Source: Membranipora membranacea (taxonomy: Eukaryota; Bryozoa; Gymnolaemata; Cheilostomatida; Membraniporidae). From it: DNA of 64,000 nucleotides. Numbering within the stretch: the first letter of the stretch is position 1; each line of letters starts with the position of its first letter. Positions 36,593 through 47,270 of this stretch are shown one piece after another. The DNA lies in assembly GCA_914767715.1 (NCBI GenBank), contig OU612066.1:12965001-13029000 (forward strand), in the 5' to 3' direction. Both the position numbers and the translations under genes were made by a program. The notes under the pieces were generated by a model. That model was not told the DNA's origin. It made no database searches and saw nothing but the letters and a program-made list of their open reading frames with translations.

Positions 36593-38339
36593 GATAATTA
36601 TCCATTTCAAAACAAGGGGTTGCATCAGTTCTGTATTTGCTTGTCCAATGTTATAGAAAATAACAATTCGCCCGCTAGCTAGAGGGCAGCATGCTTCAGT
36701 TGTGATTACAGGATTAAGCCATCAGTAAAAACTTATCGATATGAAATTCTATTGCGTTGTCTTATCTCCATTCTTGTTCACATTTATTGGTTAACTCGTA
36801 TCCCTTATGGGCTGCTAGATTGAATGATCGATTCCGCTTAATGTCTAGTAATACAAGCTTTCGTTTTAACAATAATTCTGATGCTTTCTATGGTGAACAC
36901 ATATCTGTGTAGAAGTTTATGTAATGGCTGTAATAGCGGTCTGTTCTGGTTGTCATTAGACAGCAGATTATTCCATATAGTGAGGTCAAAAACGCTACGT
37001 TCATTTTTATACATTTTTGTTCAAAATAAAGACGCCTGGCGCCTCTACTTTTTTCCTATTTAGATGAGGGTATATGTGTTAGGTTGAGGTGTTCTAAAAA
37101 GTGATCTGACCTGCCAAGATGGCAAGTTGATGACATTGTTTAAATGCATCTTCGATTATTGTGTAGGATTTCGGTGGTTTCAGAATTGAATCATCAGATA
37201 AGAGTACATTTAAACATTGATAACCGAAGTAAACTCACAAGACATCTTTTAAAGATTCTGCTGTCATCCTGCACTAAAAGTCAGACTTTACTTTACTCAT
37301 ATTTGTTTGTGTTATCCCCGGCCCATGTAACAGTATATGCACCTTAATCTCTCAGCATCCTTAATGTTTGTGACAAAATAAACCATGACCAACATCACTT
37401 TGTGAATATTTAGCAATCACCTAATCCTCACAAAAAAACCTCAGTAGTTTCTATCAATGCTTTTTTTTGCAGAGTCACACTGATTGCCCGCAACTTCAAA
37501 AACAGTGAAATATATAGTAGATTGGTTGCACATTGTGCTGCAAGCTTTGCAAATCTGTTGGTTAAATTAAACATCAAAAGTCAAACCTGCAAATATTATA
37601 ATTTACTCTATGCATTTCAGTTATGTGCCGATGTGATATTTCACTACTCTCTTTTTCCGTGACATAACACTAATAGCATTTTTTTATTTCAGTGCACACT
37701 ACAGAGTACTATTTGCGGACATTTATCTTCTTGTACAAGGAACATAGTAGTGTATTCAATTGAAAGTGAATAGATAGCCAGATTATTTGCCCCAGTGCTT
37801 CAGTTTCAAAAAGCAAACTGCCACCACTCAAGGGCAAATATAAATCGGAGAAAAATGGATGTTAATAATTGAACAAAGTAACTGAATAAATAATGCACAT
37901 CACAGCTATAAGCTATAAGAACATAAGCAAGTTGCTGTATTGTGGGTAACATTGTGAATTGGTCCCTAATGGGTCCATCTCTTATCACAATATTTAAAAA
38001 ATAAATCTGGTCATGGCATAGTGAAATACTCATGTTCACAGGAAATCCCATAGCGCAGTGTTTTGCTATCACTCTCAAATTGTGCACATGGTAGTTAGTT
38101 TATTGATATTTAAAGAGGAAGGAATGAAGGGGGTGCACGGGGATTAATCATGTGAAGTGACAGGCAAGACCATTGGCTGATCAATGTAATTAGAGGCAGA
38201 GAATGGCCTTGGTCTCCGCCTCCAACAGCCAGTCCACGTTGCGTTCTCAAGTGGTCAAGTGTGTTATATAAGAAATTGAGATTCGCAGACACCCATAAAT
38301 AAAGTTGAATAGAAGCGTATGATATAGCTATTGTTGTGT
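36593..38339. other. Intergenic stretch downstream of gene B
   Basis: The probable 3' untranslated region of gene B comes first. AATAAA at 37025 is a candidate polyadenylation signal but lies 430 bp after the stop. The rest shows no exon. The segment 38225-38290 resembles 60-160 of this window and marks a dispersed repeat. Confidence 0.4.
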
Positions 38340-38645
38340 TGGCTCATCACACTTGGGATTATAGGGTTTAATTACAACGGTCAATTTCAATCTTGACAAC
38401 GGTATCTAGGCAACCTCTAAAACCATAAATCAGAACGTCAAAATTGACCAATAAGAGCTCGTATATTTTGAAGCGGATGGTTTGAAATCATCGGAACTGG
38501 GCGATTTCATATGAAATAAGTCATATTTTCACCACTTTCCAATGCCATTATTGGAATGAAAATTTATTGGGCATGTGTATCACACAATTCCGCATCAGCT
38601 TGTCTGATTCCCATTAAATTTAATTCACTGCTTCTCTTGATTCCG

Positions 38646-38750
38646 AAAAAGCAGGAGGAATTTGAATGCTGCTAACCCCATTTGAATTTGATATGGCTGG
38701 GTGATCGCTTTACATTGACTGGCCCCTATATACCGGTCGAGCCACTTTAA
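38646..38750 (+). promoter_or_regulatory. Strongly conserved ~105-bp TATA-containing block, copy 2
   Basis: It is nearly identical to 1850-1954 and 46047-46154. The 300 bp before it are recognisably related but much more diverged. It contains the TATA core ccctatataccgg at about 38723-38735 and lies about 450 bp upstream of the PAN-like gene, for which it could act as core promoter. A transposon-end explanation is equally possible. Confidence 0.4.
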
Positions 38751-39197
38751 TATCAGCTATAACTATATATTCAATTGTTTCTATCAATCGTTATACAGTG
38801 TCAAGCGGTGTGAAACAAATAAATCAGCTTCTTTCAATGCTTATTATTCCCAGTATTCGCCAGTGCAGTGCTTGACAATTAATTGAAAAGCCACTTTAAA
38901 ATTTCAGGTTCTGATAATGGAATTGAAAATAGCTATGGTTACTGGTTCATCTTTATTCCTGGTAAGTATGTTTGATCATGTTTTGACATATTTTGACTTT
39001 TGTAGATGACGTTTACTGCCGATTAGAATTTATCTTTCATATGGGCATTATTTGGCGTGTCAATTTAGTTGGTACTGTCAATTAGTAAAGTACTGTTTTA
39101 TCAAAGCATCGTTGTGAGTCGAACCCAGTACAACAGTTCTTTTGCATCCAAGTGTTTTATGTCACAATTTAATTACAAATAAGGTAAGATATAGGAT

Positions 39198-42100
39198 ATG
39201 GTATTTAAATTACTAAGTGTAATTTTTTTCGTTTTAGCAATGTGCAAGGCTACAGGAAACATGAGAAGATTCCATGCAGTCGATGGCTTCCTTACTTCCT
39301 TCACAAAATCTTCTGTAAATTTTAACACGCCTTGGGCAAGGTCCGTGGTTGAATGCGGGTCACACTGTACAGCTGATAATGTGTGTGCAGGATTCGAATT
39401 TAATGAGGCAACGCAGAAATGCACAATCTATCAAGGATGTTTAACAGTAGTTAATACCACTGACGAGGTTGAGAATGTCAAAGTCTACGCTCAAGCTTTC
39501 CACAAAGATTTGGCACACAGTAAGTTTATTGTTACACCTAATACAAGAGCTGAAACGGGTATTGAACCCGGTTTTGGTTTTGGCACGTGATCATAGTATT
39601 ATGTTTATCCAAGAATTCCAGTCAGAATGATCCTGTTAGAAGTCCTCTGCTGTTATCAATATAGTGCTATAAAAACAGTAGTGATGGTGTGGTTGACTCA
39701 ATAAATGTATACTTCTTAATCTCACAAACAGCCTGAAATTGCACTGTTCTGTTCAGTTCTCTTTACTTTTCAACGTGATCTTTACAAGATCCAAGGACAA
39801 ATCATATAGATAAGTAATATACAAACCTTTTAAAAGCAATGAATATCATCAGAACAGGGGCGTATATTCTAAAAAATTTCACTCATTGACTTTTTAGAGA
39901 TGAGCATAATGATCGGGCGCAGCCCGATCCACATGCCGTAGGCGTGGCGGGGAGGGTGTGGGAACGCGCCTAAGCGCCCTCCCACCACGGTATTTTTGCA
40001 TATCTGTAGCAAAATAGTGCAAGCAGAGAGGTATTTCAATAGCTCACTGAGCTGTTGGGTACTTTCAGAAAACAACTCAATAGCAGTAGAAGATTACGGT
40101 AAAAATTGTCCAGTTATAAAGCACCCATTTGAAAAAAAATCTGACCTGGTTGGGATTCAAACCCACAACATTCTTTAAAAAACAGTGATCACTAGGCAGA
40201 CACCCTATACACTGAGCTTTAAAAGTTGTGCTTTGATACGCGGGTTATAGGTGAGGAATTGCGGTAGTAAGCTACACCCTGTTCCCATGACTTGCACACA
40301 GTAATCATGGATTTTTATCCACGGATATCCGTGGTCCATGATTGCTAATATACGCCACTGCATCAGAAGCATGCAATTTAGTCAGATGAAGAATATTGTA
40401 AGACTCATATGCTGAACATGATGATTGTATGAATTTTTAGCCCAATCATTGTTTAATTGGGACTCTTGGCATTGGAGTCACTGTGAGTTTTTCTAACCCA
40501 ATATATGGATTTTCCGGAAAGTGGTCATCTTGCACCACCAACAACGCCACATGCGGCCACATGCACGCCTGCTACCACGCCATATTCCATGCATGCTACA
40601 ACGCCTGGCACAACGCTGCCTTTGTTGAGTCAGGCGTTGTACCTTTTGTTGTGTACAACTTCACCTACCACTATATATGCAACGCTGGACTGCGTACTGG
40701 CGTTGCTTGGCGTTGCTGGGCGTTGTGGGTACCACTGATGATGTCTCACGCACCTAGGCGCGCCTGAGTTCTGCTGATAAACTGACAAAGACCCCCAAAG
40801 TAAAATTTTTTTCAGTTTGCTTTTCAACAGCACGCAGTGGGTGGAAATTCCAGGTTAAAATGTCAAGGTCAATTAAGTGTGCTGTTTATAAGAAGACAAC
40901 TCCAGGTTAAAATGTCAAGGTCAATTAAGTGTGCTGTTTATAAGAAGATTTTAGGCATACAACTTGATAAAACTAGCTTGTGTGAGCAGCTGGCACAAAA
41001 TAATCAGTAAAAGAATACTGGAACCGCACTAATAGCAATATCTGTGGAATAAGATGTACAGATAGTTTGGAGTTGTCTTCTTATAAACAGCACACTTAAT
41101 TGACCTTGCCATTTTAACCTGGAGTTGTCTTCTTATAAACAGCACACTTAATTGACCTTGACATTTTAACCTGGAATTTCCACCCACTGCGTGTTGTTGA
41201 AAAGCAAACTGGCAAAAAGTTTACTTTTGGGGTCTTTGTCAGTTAATCAGCAGAACTCAGGCGCGCCCAGGTGCGTGAGACATCATCAGTGGTACCCACA
41301 ACGCCCAGCAACGCCAAGCAACGCCAGTATGCAGTCCAGCGTTGCATATACAGTGGTAGGTGAAGTTGTACATAACAAAATGTACAACGCCTGACACAAC
41401 AAAGGCAGCGTTGTGCCAGGCGTTGTAGCATGCATGGAATATGGCGTGGTAGCAGGCGTGCATGTGGCCGCATGTGGCCGGGTTGGTGGTGCAAGATGAC
41501 CATTTTCCGATTTTCCATATCTGTGTACATACATGGTCAAGTTTCAATTGTTGGTTATTATACTGTGAGGGATAATGACCTGAAACCATAACAAAATTTG
41601 GTTAGAAAATTATTTGTTGGTGAAGCTAATCTTACTGCAATTACTAACTACAAGCTGGATATTGAGTGTTTTCTGTTAGTGTTATCTCTTGTCCAAGCCA
41701 ATTGGCTCTGATTTGATTGGTTGTTTGGTTGGAAAGAGTCCTAATGCCAGGCAACCGAATGTTCCTATCTGGATATTGTTAAAGCGAAACTGCATTCCTA
41801 ATCACTTGCTATCATTGAATTGTACTATTCTTAGAATAGCATTCTCAACTCACCATTCTCCACTTCACCAATTTTCATTTGACATCGAGCTCAGTCCCTA
41901 GTAGCTTTTTGGAGTTTGCGCAATGTTTGATTATTAAAAAAATCAATTTTCTGTGAGCAACAATTTGTATAAACTAGTGTCTTTTTCTTTTATTTGGTTG
42001 TTATTTCGAACATAACAACTTTTATTTATGCCTTTCTTGATAATATAAAACAATAAAACACTAGGAAACAAATCCATAAATCAATGAATATTTTATTAGA

Positions 42101-42677
42101 GACTGCACTATTAGTCAGGTGACTGTCACATGGTCATACAGTAGAGATGGCACCCTCTACTAGGGACAGCCAATCACATAGCATTTCACATAGCAAATCA
42201 CATAGACATCTATAAACTTAAATTATTTGAGGATTGAGGAGTTCATAAAATCAAGTAAGTATTCCTAAATTGAGTGAGGTAGAGGCATGAAAAATTACTT
42301 AAATGTATTGTAATTATACTTGGCAGAAGTTGACGGAGAGTCTTTGTACATTTGCTTGAACTGCTGAATTATTACCTGATACAAATATAATATTCTGATT
42401 CATTCAAGGTCAAAGAAGAAGAGAGATGAGAGTTTCTGTATACAGTGATGACGATTCATATTCCGTTGACAAAGGGTTCGGATACCATGCAGGAGATCTT
42501 GCCTCACCATGGCAGCTTATTGAATGCCACACACCAATGAGTGGCCTGTATGTCAGAGCTAATCTGTACTGGGTCGAGTCAAGCATTACTAGACTTAGGA
42601 ATTCTATGAATTCCTTATTTATGGCTATTAATTTGTGTTCAACTAACTATTTCCTTCTTCGAAATCAGTATAATTGA
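39198..42677 (+). CDS. Small secreted PAN/apple-like protein (two-exon model)
   Basis: Exon 1 (39198-39519) starts with a clear signal peptide: hydrophobic LLSVIFFVLAMC, then CKATG. A PAN/apple-like cysteine pattern follows: C53, C57, C63, C75, C81, with CAGFEF and the KCTIY strand. PAN modules bind protein or carbohydrate outside the cell. The donor cacaca|gtaagt is phase 1. Exon 2 (42409-42677) has acceptor ttcaag|gt in matching phase and reads on to TGA, giving 196 residues. Its segment ECHTPMSGLYVRANLYWVESS faintly recalls the last strands of a fucolectin/F5-8-type galactose-binding fold. The 2.9-kb intron contains two mobile elements. A possible upstream exon ending at 38946 (ctg|gtaagt) does not join in frame and may be untranslated. 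Exon 1 is better supported than exon 2. Confidence 0.5.
39855..40360. mobile_element. 506-bp hAT-type MITE containing a tRNA-derived module
   Basis: The termini caggggcgtatatt and aatatacgccactg are inverted repeats. The element is flanked by a perfect 8-bp duplication, catcagaa, at 39847-39854 and 40361-40368. The left half matches, in reverse, the right half of the 3.9-kb element at 2425-6335. It therefore appears to be a shorter member of that family. There is no coding sequence. It sits in the intron of the PAN-like gene. Confidence 0.85.
40140..40215 (-). other. tRNA-like sequence (box A and box B) within the MITE
   Basis: On the minus strand, gctcagtgtataggg-gtctgcctagtgatc resembles a D-arm, box A and anticodon-arm region, and gtgggtttgaatccca forms a T-arm with box B. 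Acceptor pairing is poor and the spacing is long, so it is a tRNA-derived, SINE-like module and not a functional tRNA gene. Confidence 0.5.
40503..41520. mobile_element. 1-kb near-perfect palindrome (foldback element)
   Basis: The arms at about 40503-40947 and 41075-41520 are inverted copies separated by a 127-bp spacer. Each arm includes a C/G-rich segment built on the heptamer caacgcc or ggcgttg. Each also has an inner tandem pair of about 50 bp (aactccaggttaaaatgtcaa... unit). The outer ends read atatgga and tccatat. No target duplication is evident. Open frames in the arms mirror each other and are not genes. It lies in the intron of the PAN-like gene. Confidence 0.85.
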
Positions 42678-44724
42678 GTTTTTTGTTGGCAACAGTATTT
42701 TGTAGGGCACTTCATAGATATGCACTGTAACCGTGGGAGTTGCGCTTGGTGTTAGGCGTCTGGTGATCGACGTTATAGCATTGACAAAGCCGCTTTTGTT
42801 CTAAAACTGTGTTCTATCTATATATCTACCGCTTTATCTAAAAAGCTTTCTTTCTGACTGCAAGTCATTGCTTTCCATACAATGGTGAAAGCATTTCACC
42901 AGTTTACTGTCACTGGTCACCCAGACATTGCAAGGGTCACATTTCTCAGCCAAGAGCTCTAATCCATGTTGCAAGTGCTTCTTACTTTTATATTGCATGT
43001 CCACTTTTTTTTCTGTGGTATCAGATATTTCAGTTTCAGTTGCATTTTCAGACATTCTATTATCATTTTTGGCATTCTAATTTTAGCCAGATGTGATCCT
43101 TACTAGTCGACATTTATAGTTGCTCACTTACTATCGGATTTTCTATTCCCCCATGATGTGTGAGTTTGTATCAATCGTAATATTCAATGTTAAATTTGTA
43201 TGCCATGTAATACCATAACTCAATACAGAGCCATTATGATCTTGTTTTTTTGCATAATTTCAATCATGTTGTAAACATACTATACCTTTAACACATGTCT
43301 TGGAACGCAGCAATCCAAGTTACAGGATAACCAAATGACTGGAGAGGTTTAATATAATCATTAGCACTCTACTACCTGCGTCATTCACGGGATAAACTAT
43401 AACTATTCGAAACATAAACAGTTCTGAATATTCGACAGTATAACAAGTAAAAGAATTATCGCCTTGTACTACCCAAAGTTTTTAATATTCATTGTTCTTT
43501 TCCATTTTTATTTGCGATTAAAAATTGCTGATTAAGATTACAAAACTATAATAATTGATACCAAAGAATGTTGGTTGGAAAAATTCTTTTATGTAGGTCA
43601 AAACTGGGACTAAAATTCACATCTGACGGGCTTAGAGTTATCATTGAAAAACATATTAAGTTTTCATCACCGTTTGAGGAAAACATTCGACCTTCTCAAA
43701 GGAGCAGAATGCTGTTATATCTTTCATATTTGTTTTGACAGCACATATCTACCTACTTCAACCACACAGTGCCATTAAACCCAATAAAAATGTATATATA
43801 TATATATATATATATACCCAAGAGGATGATTTTTAGCATGGGAGAAAGCTAGCTCGCTCTGAAGTTATTGAGTTATTTATGTCTCTGCTGTTAGCTAACA
43901 TGGAATGACTTATTATCCTAAAAAATTTAGCAGCCTTGTTTTTGTATTTTTCGATATTATAAATAAATTATATGATCATATCGATGGTGCCACAGGACAG
44001 TTTTCTAAGCTCAAATCTGAGCCTGTGTTCATAGTTGCCCTCTCTTTATTTGGGTACTCTTTAGTCCATGCAGCATAAGAAAAAGGGGCCGAAATGGGCT
44101 ATGACATCAAGTATCCTGGCACATGACATTCTTGCATTTGGAGACATTGACAATCGGTTGAGAACATAATTGCTCCTAACTGTGAGGGAATTACCATGAT
44201 CGATAGGTGTGTAACATATTCAGCTAAGTTGTTGAAGATCGAGAGCGTTTTAATTACGATCCGATCATTATAGCACTGCAAATTCCTAAACTGACTCCGC
44301 TGATGGATTTTTGAAAGCTGATTCTCTTTTTTCAAAAGAAAATAAGATATGAAAAAATGTGGGAATACAATAATTTTGACTACTAATTCTCATCGCTGAG
44401 TTCAGTTTTTAGTCAAATTACGATGTCAAGATGTGTGCCATATTGATTTTCTAGTGTATTATAAATAAATAGATCATTAATCATCTTGCTTTACGCTATG
44501 AAATATGGCTCAATGTAGCCTGTCTTGAAACACGCTAGGCTCGGTAGGCTTAGTTCGGTGTTTCGTGATGTCAAAAGTTATTAGGATGTAAATTTGAGCA
44601 TAGCAAATTGGTAAAAGTGAGTCACATTAAAATTGTTTCTATTTATTTGTTTAAAGAGGTTTTCTAGAAAGTTTACAGATAACAGAGTAGTTAAAAAGTA
44701 ACTTGTTGACTTGTGACTTGTAAT
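42678..44724. other. Intergenic stretch before duplication block 2
   Basis: No exon or known repeat is recognised except a (ta)n microsatellite at about 43791-43815. A short minus-strand frame at 43055-42834 has no domain and no splice context. The left limit of the second duplication block falls at the right end, near 44725. Confidence 0.4.
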
Positions 44725-46046
44725 AATCTTTGACACAATGATAATAAAAATAATATTGCAGAAATGAAAGTGAATTAGAGAGATGCTGCTGCATTACCTT
44801 CCTCTAGAAAAAAAACAACTTGTTACGGAAAAATTTGCGGTACAAATTTTTAATGGTATGCGTTACATTAGAGGCCTATGGGCAGATGAAGATAAATGCA
44901 AAAGACGGAGGATGTCCGTGGTAAAGTGAACATCCGAGGGGAAGTCATTTCGACTGTGGTGTGATAATCCGGCCATAGCCAACCTCCGGTCGATTGTGAG
45001 TTTTGTCCGAAAAGGTCACATTGTTTGGCCAGTTGCACTCTCACCACAGAGAAAAGTTAAAACGCACTTTCTCGCATTGTTCAAAATTTTGGTGTACAAT
45101 ATATTCATTATGGTCGCATCTGAAATTCAGGAAATTTCTAGTTGTTGCTCTATTGCAGCAGATGGGAATTCCCCACTACATGTAACATTCATGGAAAAGA
45201 CAGGTCAAAAAAAAGGTTGCATAAAGATTGTTGCGGCTAATTGGTATACTCCCAAAAAAGGTAGCCAATCTCGAGAAAAAAGTTTGGTGATGCATGCCCT
45301 AATCCTCCATATGTCCGGTATACATGGATGACAATGTGCGACAACCAAAATGACTAGCCCTAAACCCAAAGAACTTTTTCAGGACCACCAACTATAAATG
45401 AAGTGATTGTTTATTGATGTCACATCATGAAAAACATTAGTAATAATGAATTGTTGCTGACAATAAAAGTATATATATTGTTTTGTTCACAATATACACT
45501 AATACATGACATCATCATACTCATATTTACTCAAATCCTTTATACTTTATCATACCAATCTCTTAGATGAGATAAACAGAGTTTTCGTCCTTACAACCCT
45601 GACAAACTCCCAAAATGATCGATAAGAGTAGTGTTTATTTGTGGCCGCTTGTCTGCAACATCAATGAAAAATGCTGTATTCAACAGTGCCCCTGGATAAA
45701 GCCCATATAGCTATTCCATCTCATGTAAACTTGATTGTAGGATTTTAATAGCATATAATTGCCAATTAATGACAGCAACCGTAACTAGGCACTTGAAAAA
45801 AATTCTAGGCACTATATAAATCTGTCAATCGTATTTCAAAATTGACCAATAAGAACCGGTAAAATGTGGGGCGGGTAATTTGAAATCTCTGCGGCTGTGC
45901 AATTTTGAGTCAAAGCTGATGCATTTTCACCACTTTCTAAGGAGATTTTTGGGATAAGATTTATATTGGGATGTGTGTATGAAAAATCTGCATCAGCCCA
46001 TGCAATTTTCATCTCAATAAAGTCAAGACTGCTCATCATATTCCCA

Positions 46047-46154
46047 AAAAAGCAGGAGGAATTTGAATGCTGCTAACCCCATTTGAATTTGATATGGCTG
46101 GGTGATCGCTTTACATTGACTGACTGGCCCTTATATACCGGTCGAGCCACTTTA
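46047..46154 (+). promoter_or_regulatory. Strongly conserved ~105-bp TATA-containing block, copy 3
   Basis: This is the block-2 counterpart of 1850-1954. It differs mainly by a duplicated tgac in 'cattgactgactggccc'. The TATATA core is retained at about 46132. Confidence 0.35.
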
Positions 46155-47270
46155 AGAGTACTAGTGCCAAAATTCATCTTGATTCACAGTTGAGTTCTGA
46201 TAATTTTTGGTTGGTGATGGCACTACAGTTCATAATCCCTGAAAACCTTAATTTGTTGTTGTGTTTAAACCATGTATATTCACAGGTTAGTTGAGGTATT
46301 TTTCATAGGCAGTGGCTCTATCCAACTTACAGCAACTAATTAATTCCGACAATTACAGCTACAATGATTAACTCCTAGCGAAGAATCCACAATACCTCAG
46401 ACAGCCCAAATTTGATTTTATTGTGTGATAATCAAAATAAACCTGAATATTAAACACTCTTGGTAGCTAAAGACAATGCAGCCATATTTTACTATGTCAC
46501 CTCATCAACTCTGGCTATGGTGCAGCTCCTTTTAATACTCTAGTAAGTGGTTGACAGTATAATTATGAAGGTATATCATCATGTCGTATATGTTATATTG
46601 ATGACTAGGATATCATCATGTCATATATGTTATATTGATGACTAGGATACTCATGGACGGTATTAACTTTAGGACATCAGATTGTTGTTGTATTTCAGGA
46701 ACCAACCTATTGTACACACTCCACTAGACCAAAGAGTTTAAATCACTTTCATTTGTTTCTTGTATAGTCTAATTTGAGAGGTAAAGAAAATTTTAGACCA
46801 AGGATGAAGGGTCACACAACATACTGAAGGTCTTTGGTTCACCTGCAAGTGACATTAATGCTTCATCCCGTTTGGCTGCAACTTCTCAGTATAGAGGGGT
46901 GCAGCCAACACCCTAAACTTTGAGCTTCATTTATTTGGAAATTTCTGTTATGTTTTGTGAAGATGAGACAAGCCGCATTGTTTGAATTTTGTTGACTCTT
47001 CTGTTATATTATTTTATCAGGATTAAAAGAACGCATAGTTACATGTTACATAATATGTTTTCTTTTATTAAAATAAGATAAAAGTATAAGCTCTCATATA
47101 CAAGGTATAGAAAGAGATGACGTTAAACTTTAAAAATACACTCCCAACAATTATTTCCGAGCCATGGAGATGTAATTATAGTATGAAAGAGAAAACTTAA
47201 CTTATACACAAAACTTATCCCTGTGACCATATAGACAACATAAATTTACCTACAGCGAATCTTGGGTGAT

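Noticed and set aside
38920-38946. Alternative first coding exon for the PAN-like gene (ATG at 38920, GTAAGT donor at 38947)
   Set aside because: Joining to 39237 puts the PAN frame out of phase and reaches a stop within nine codons. The ATG at 39198 gives a good signal peptide.
40483-41589. Several overlapping open frames of 67-110 codons on both strands
   Set aside because: They mirror each other across the palindrome and follow its repeated heptamer; no domain and no independent support.
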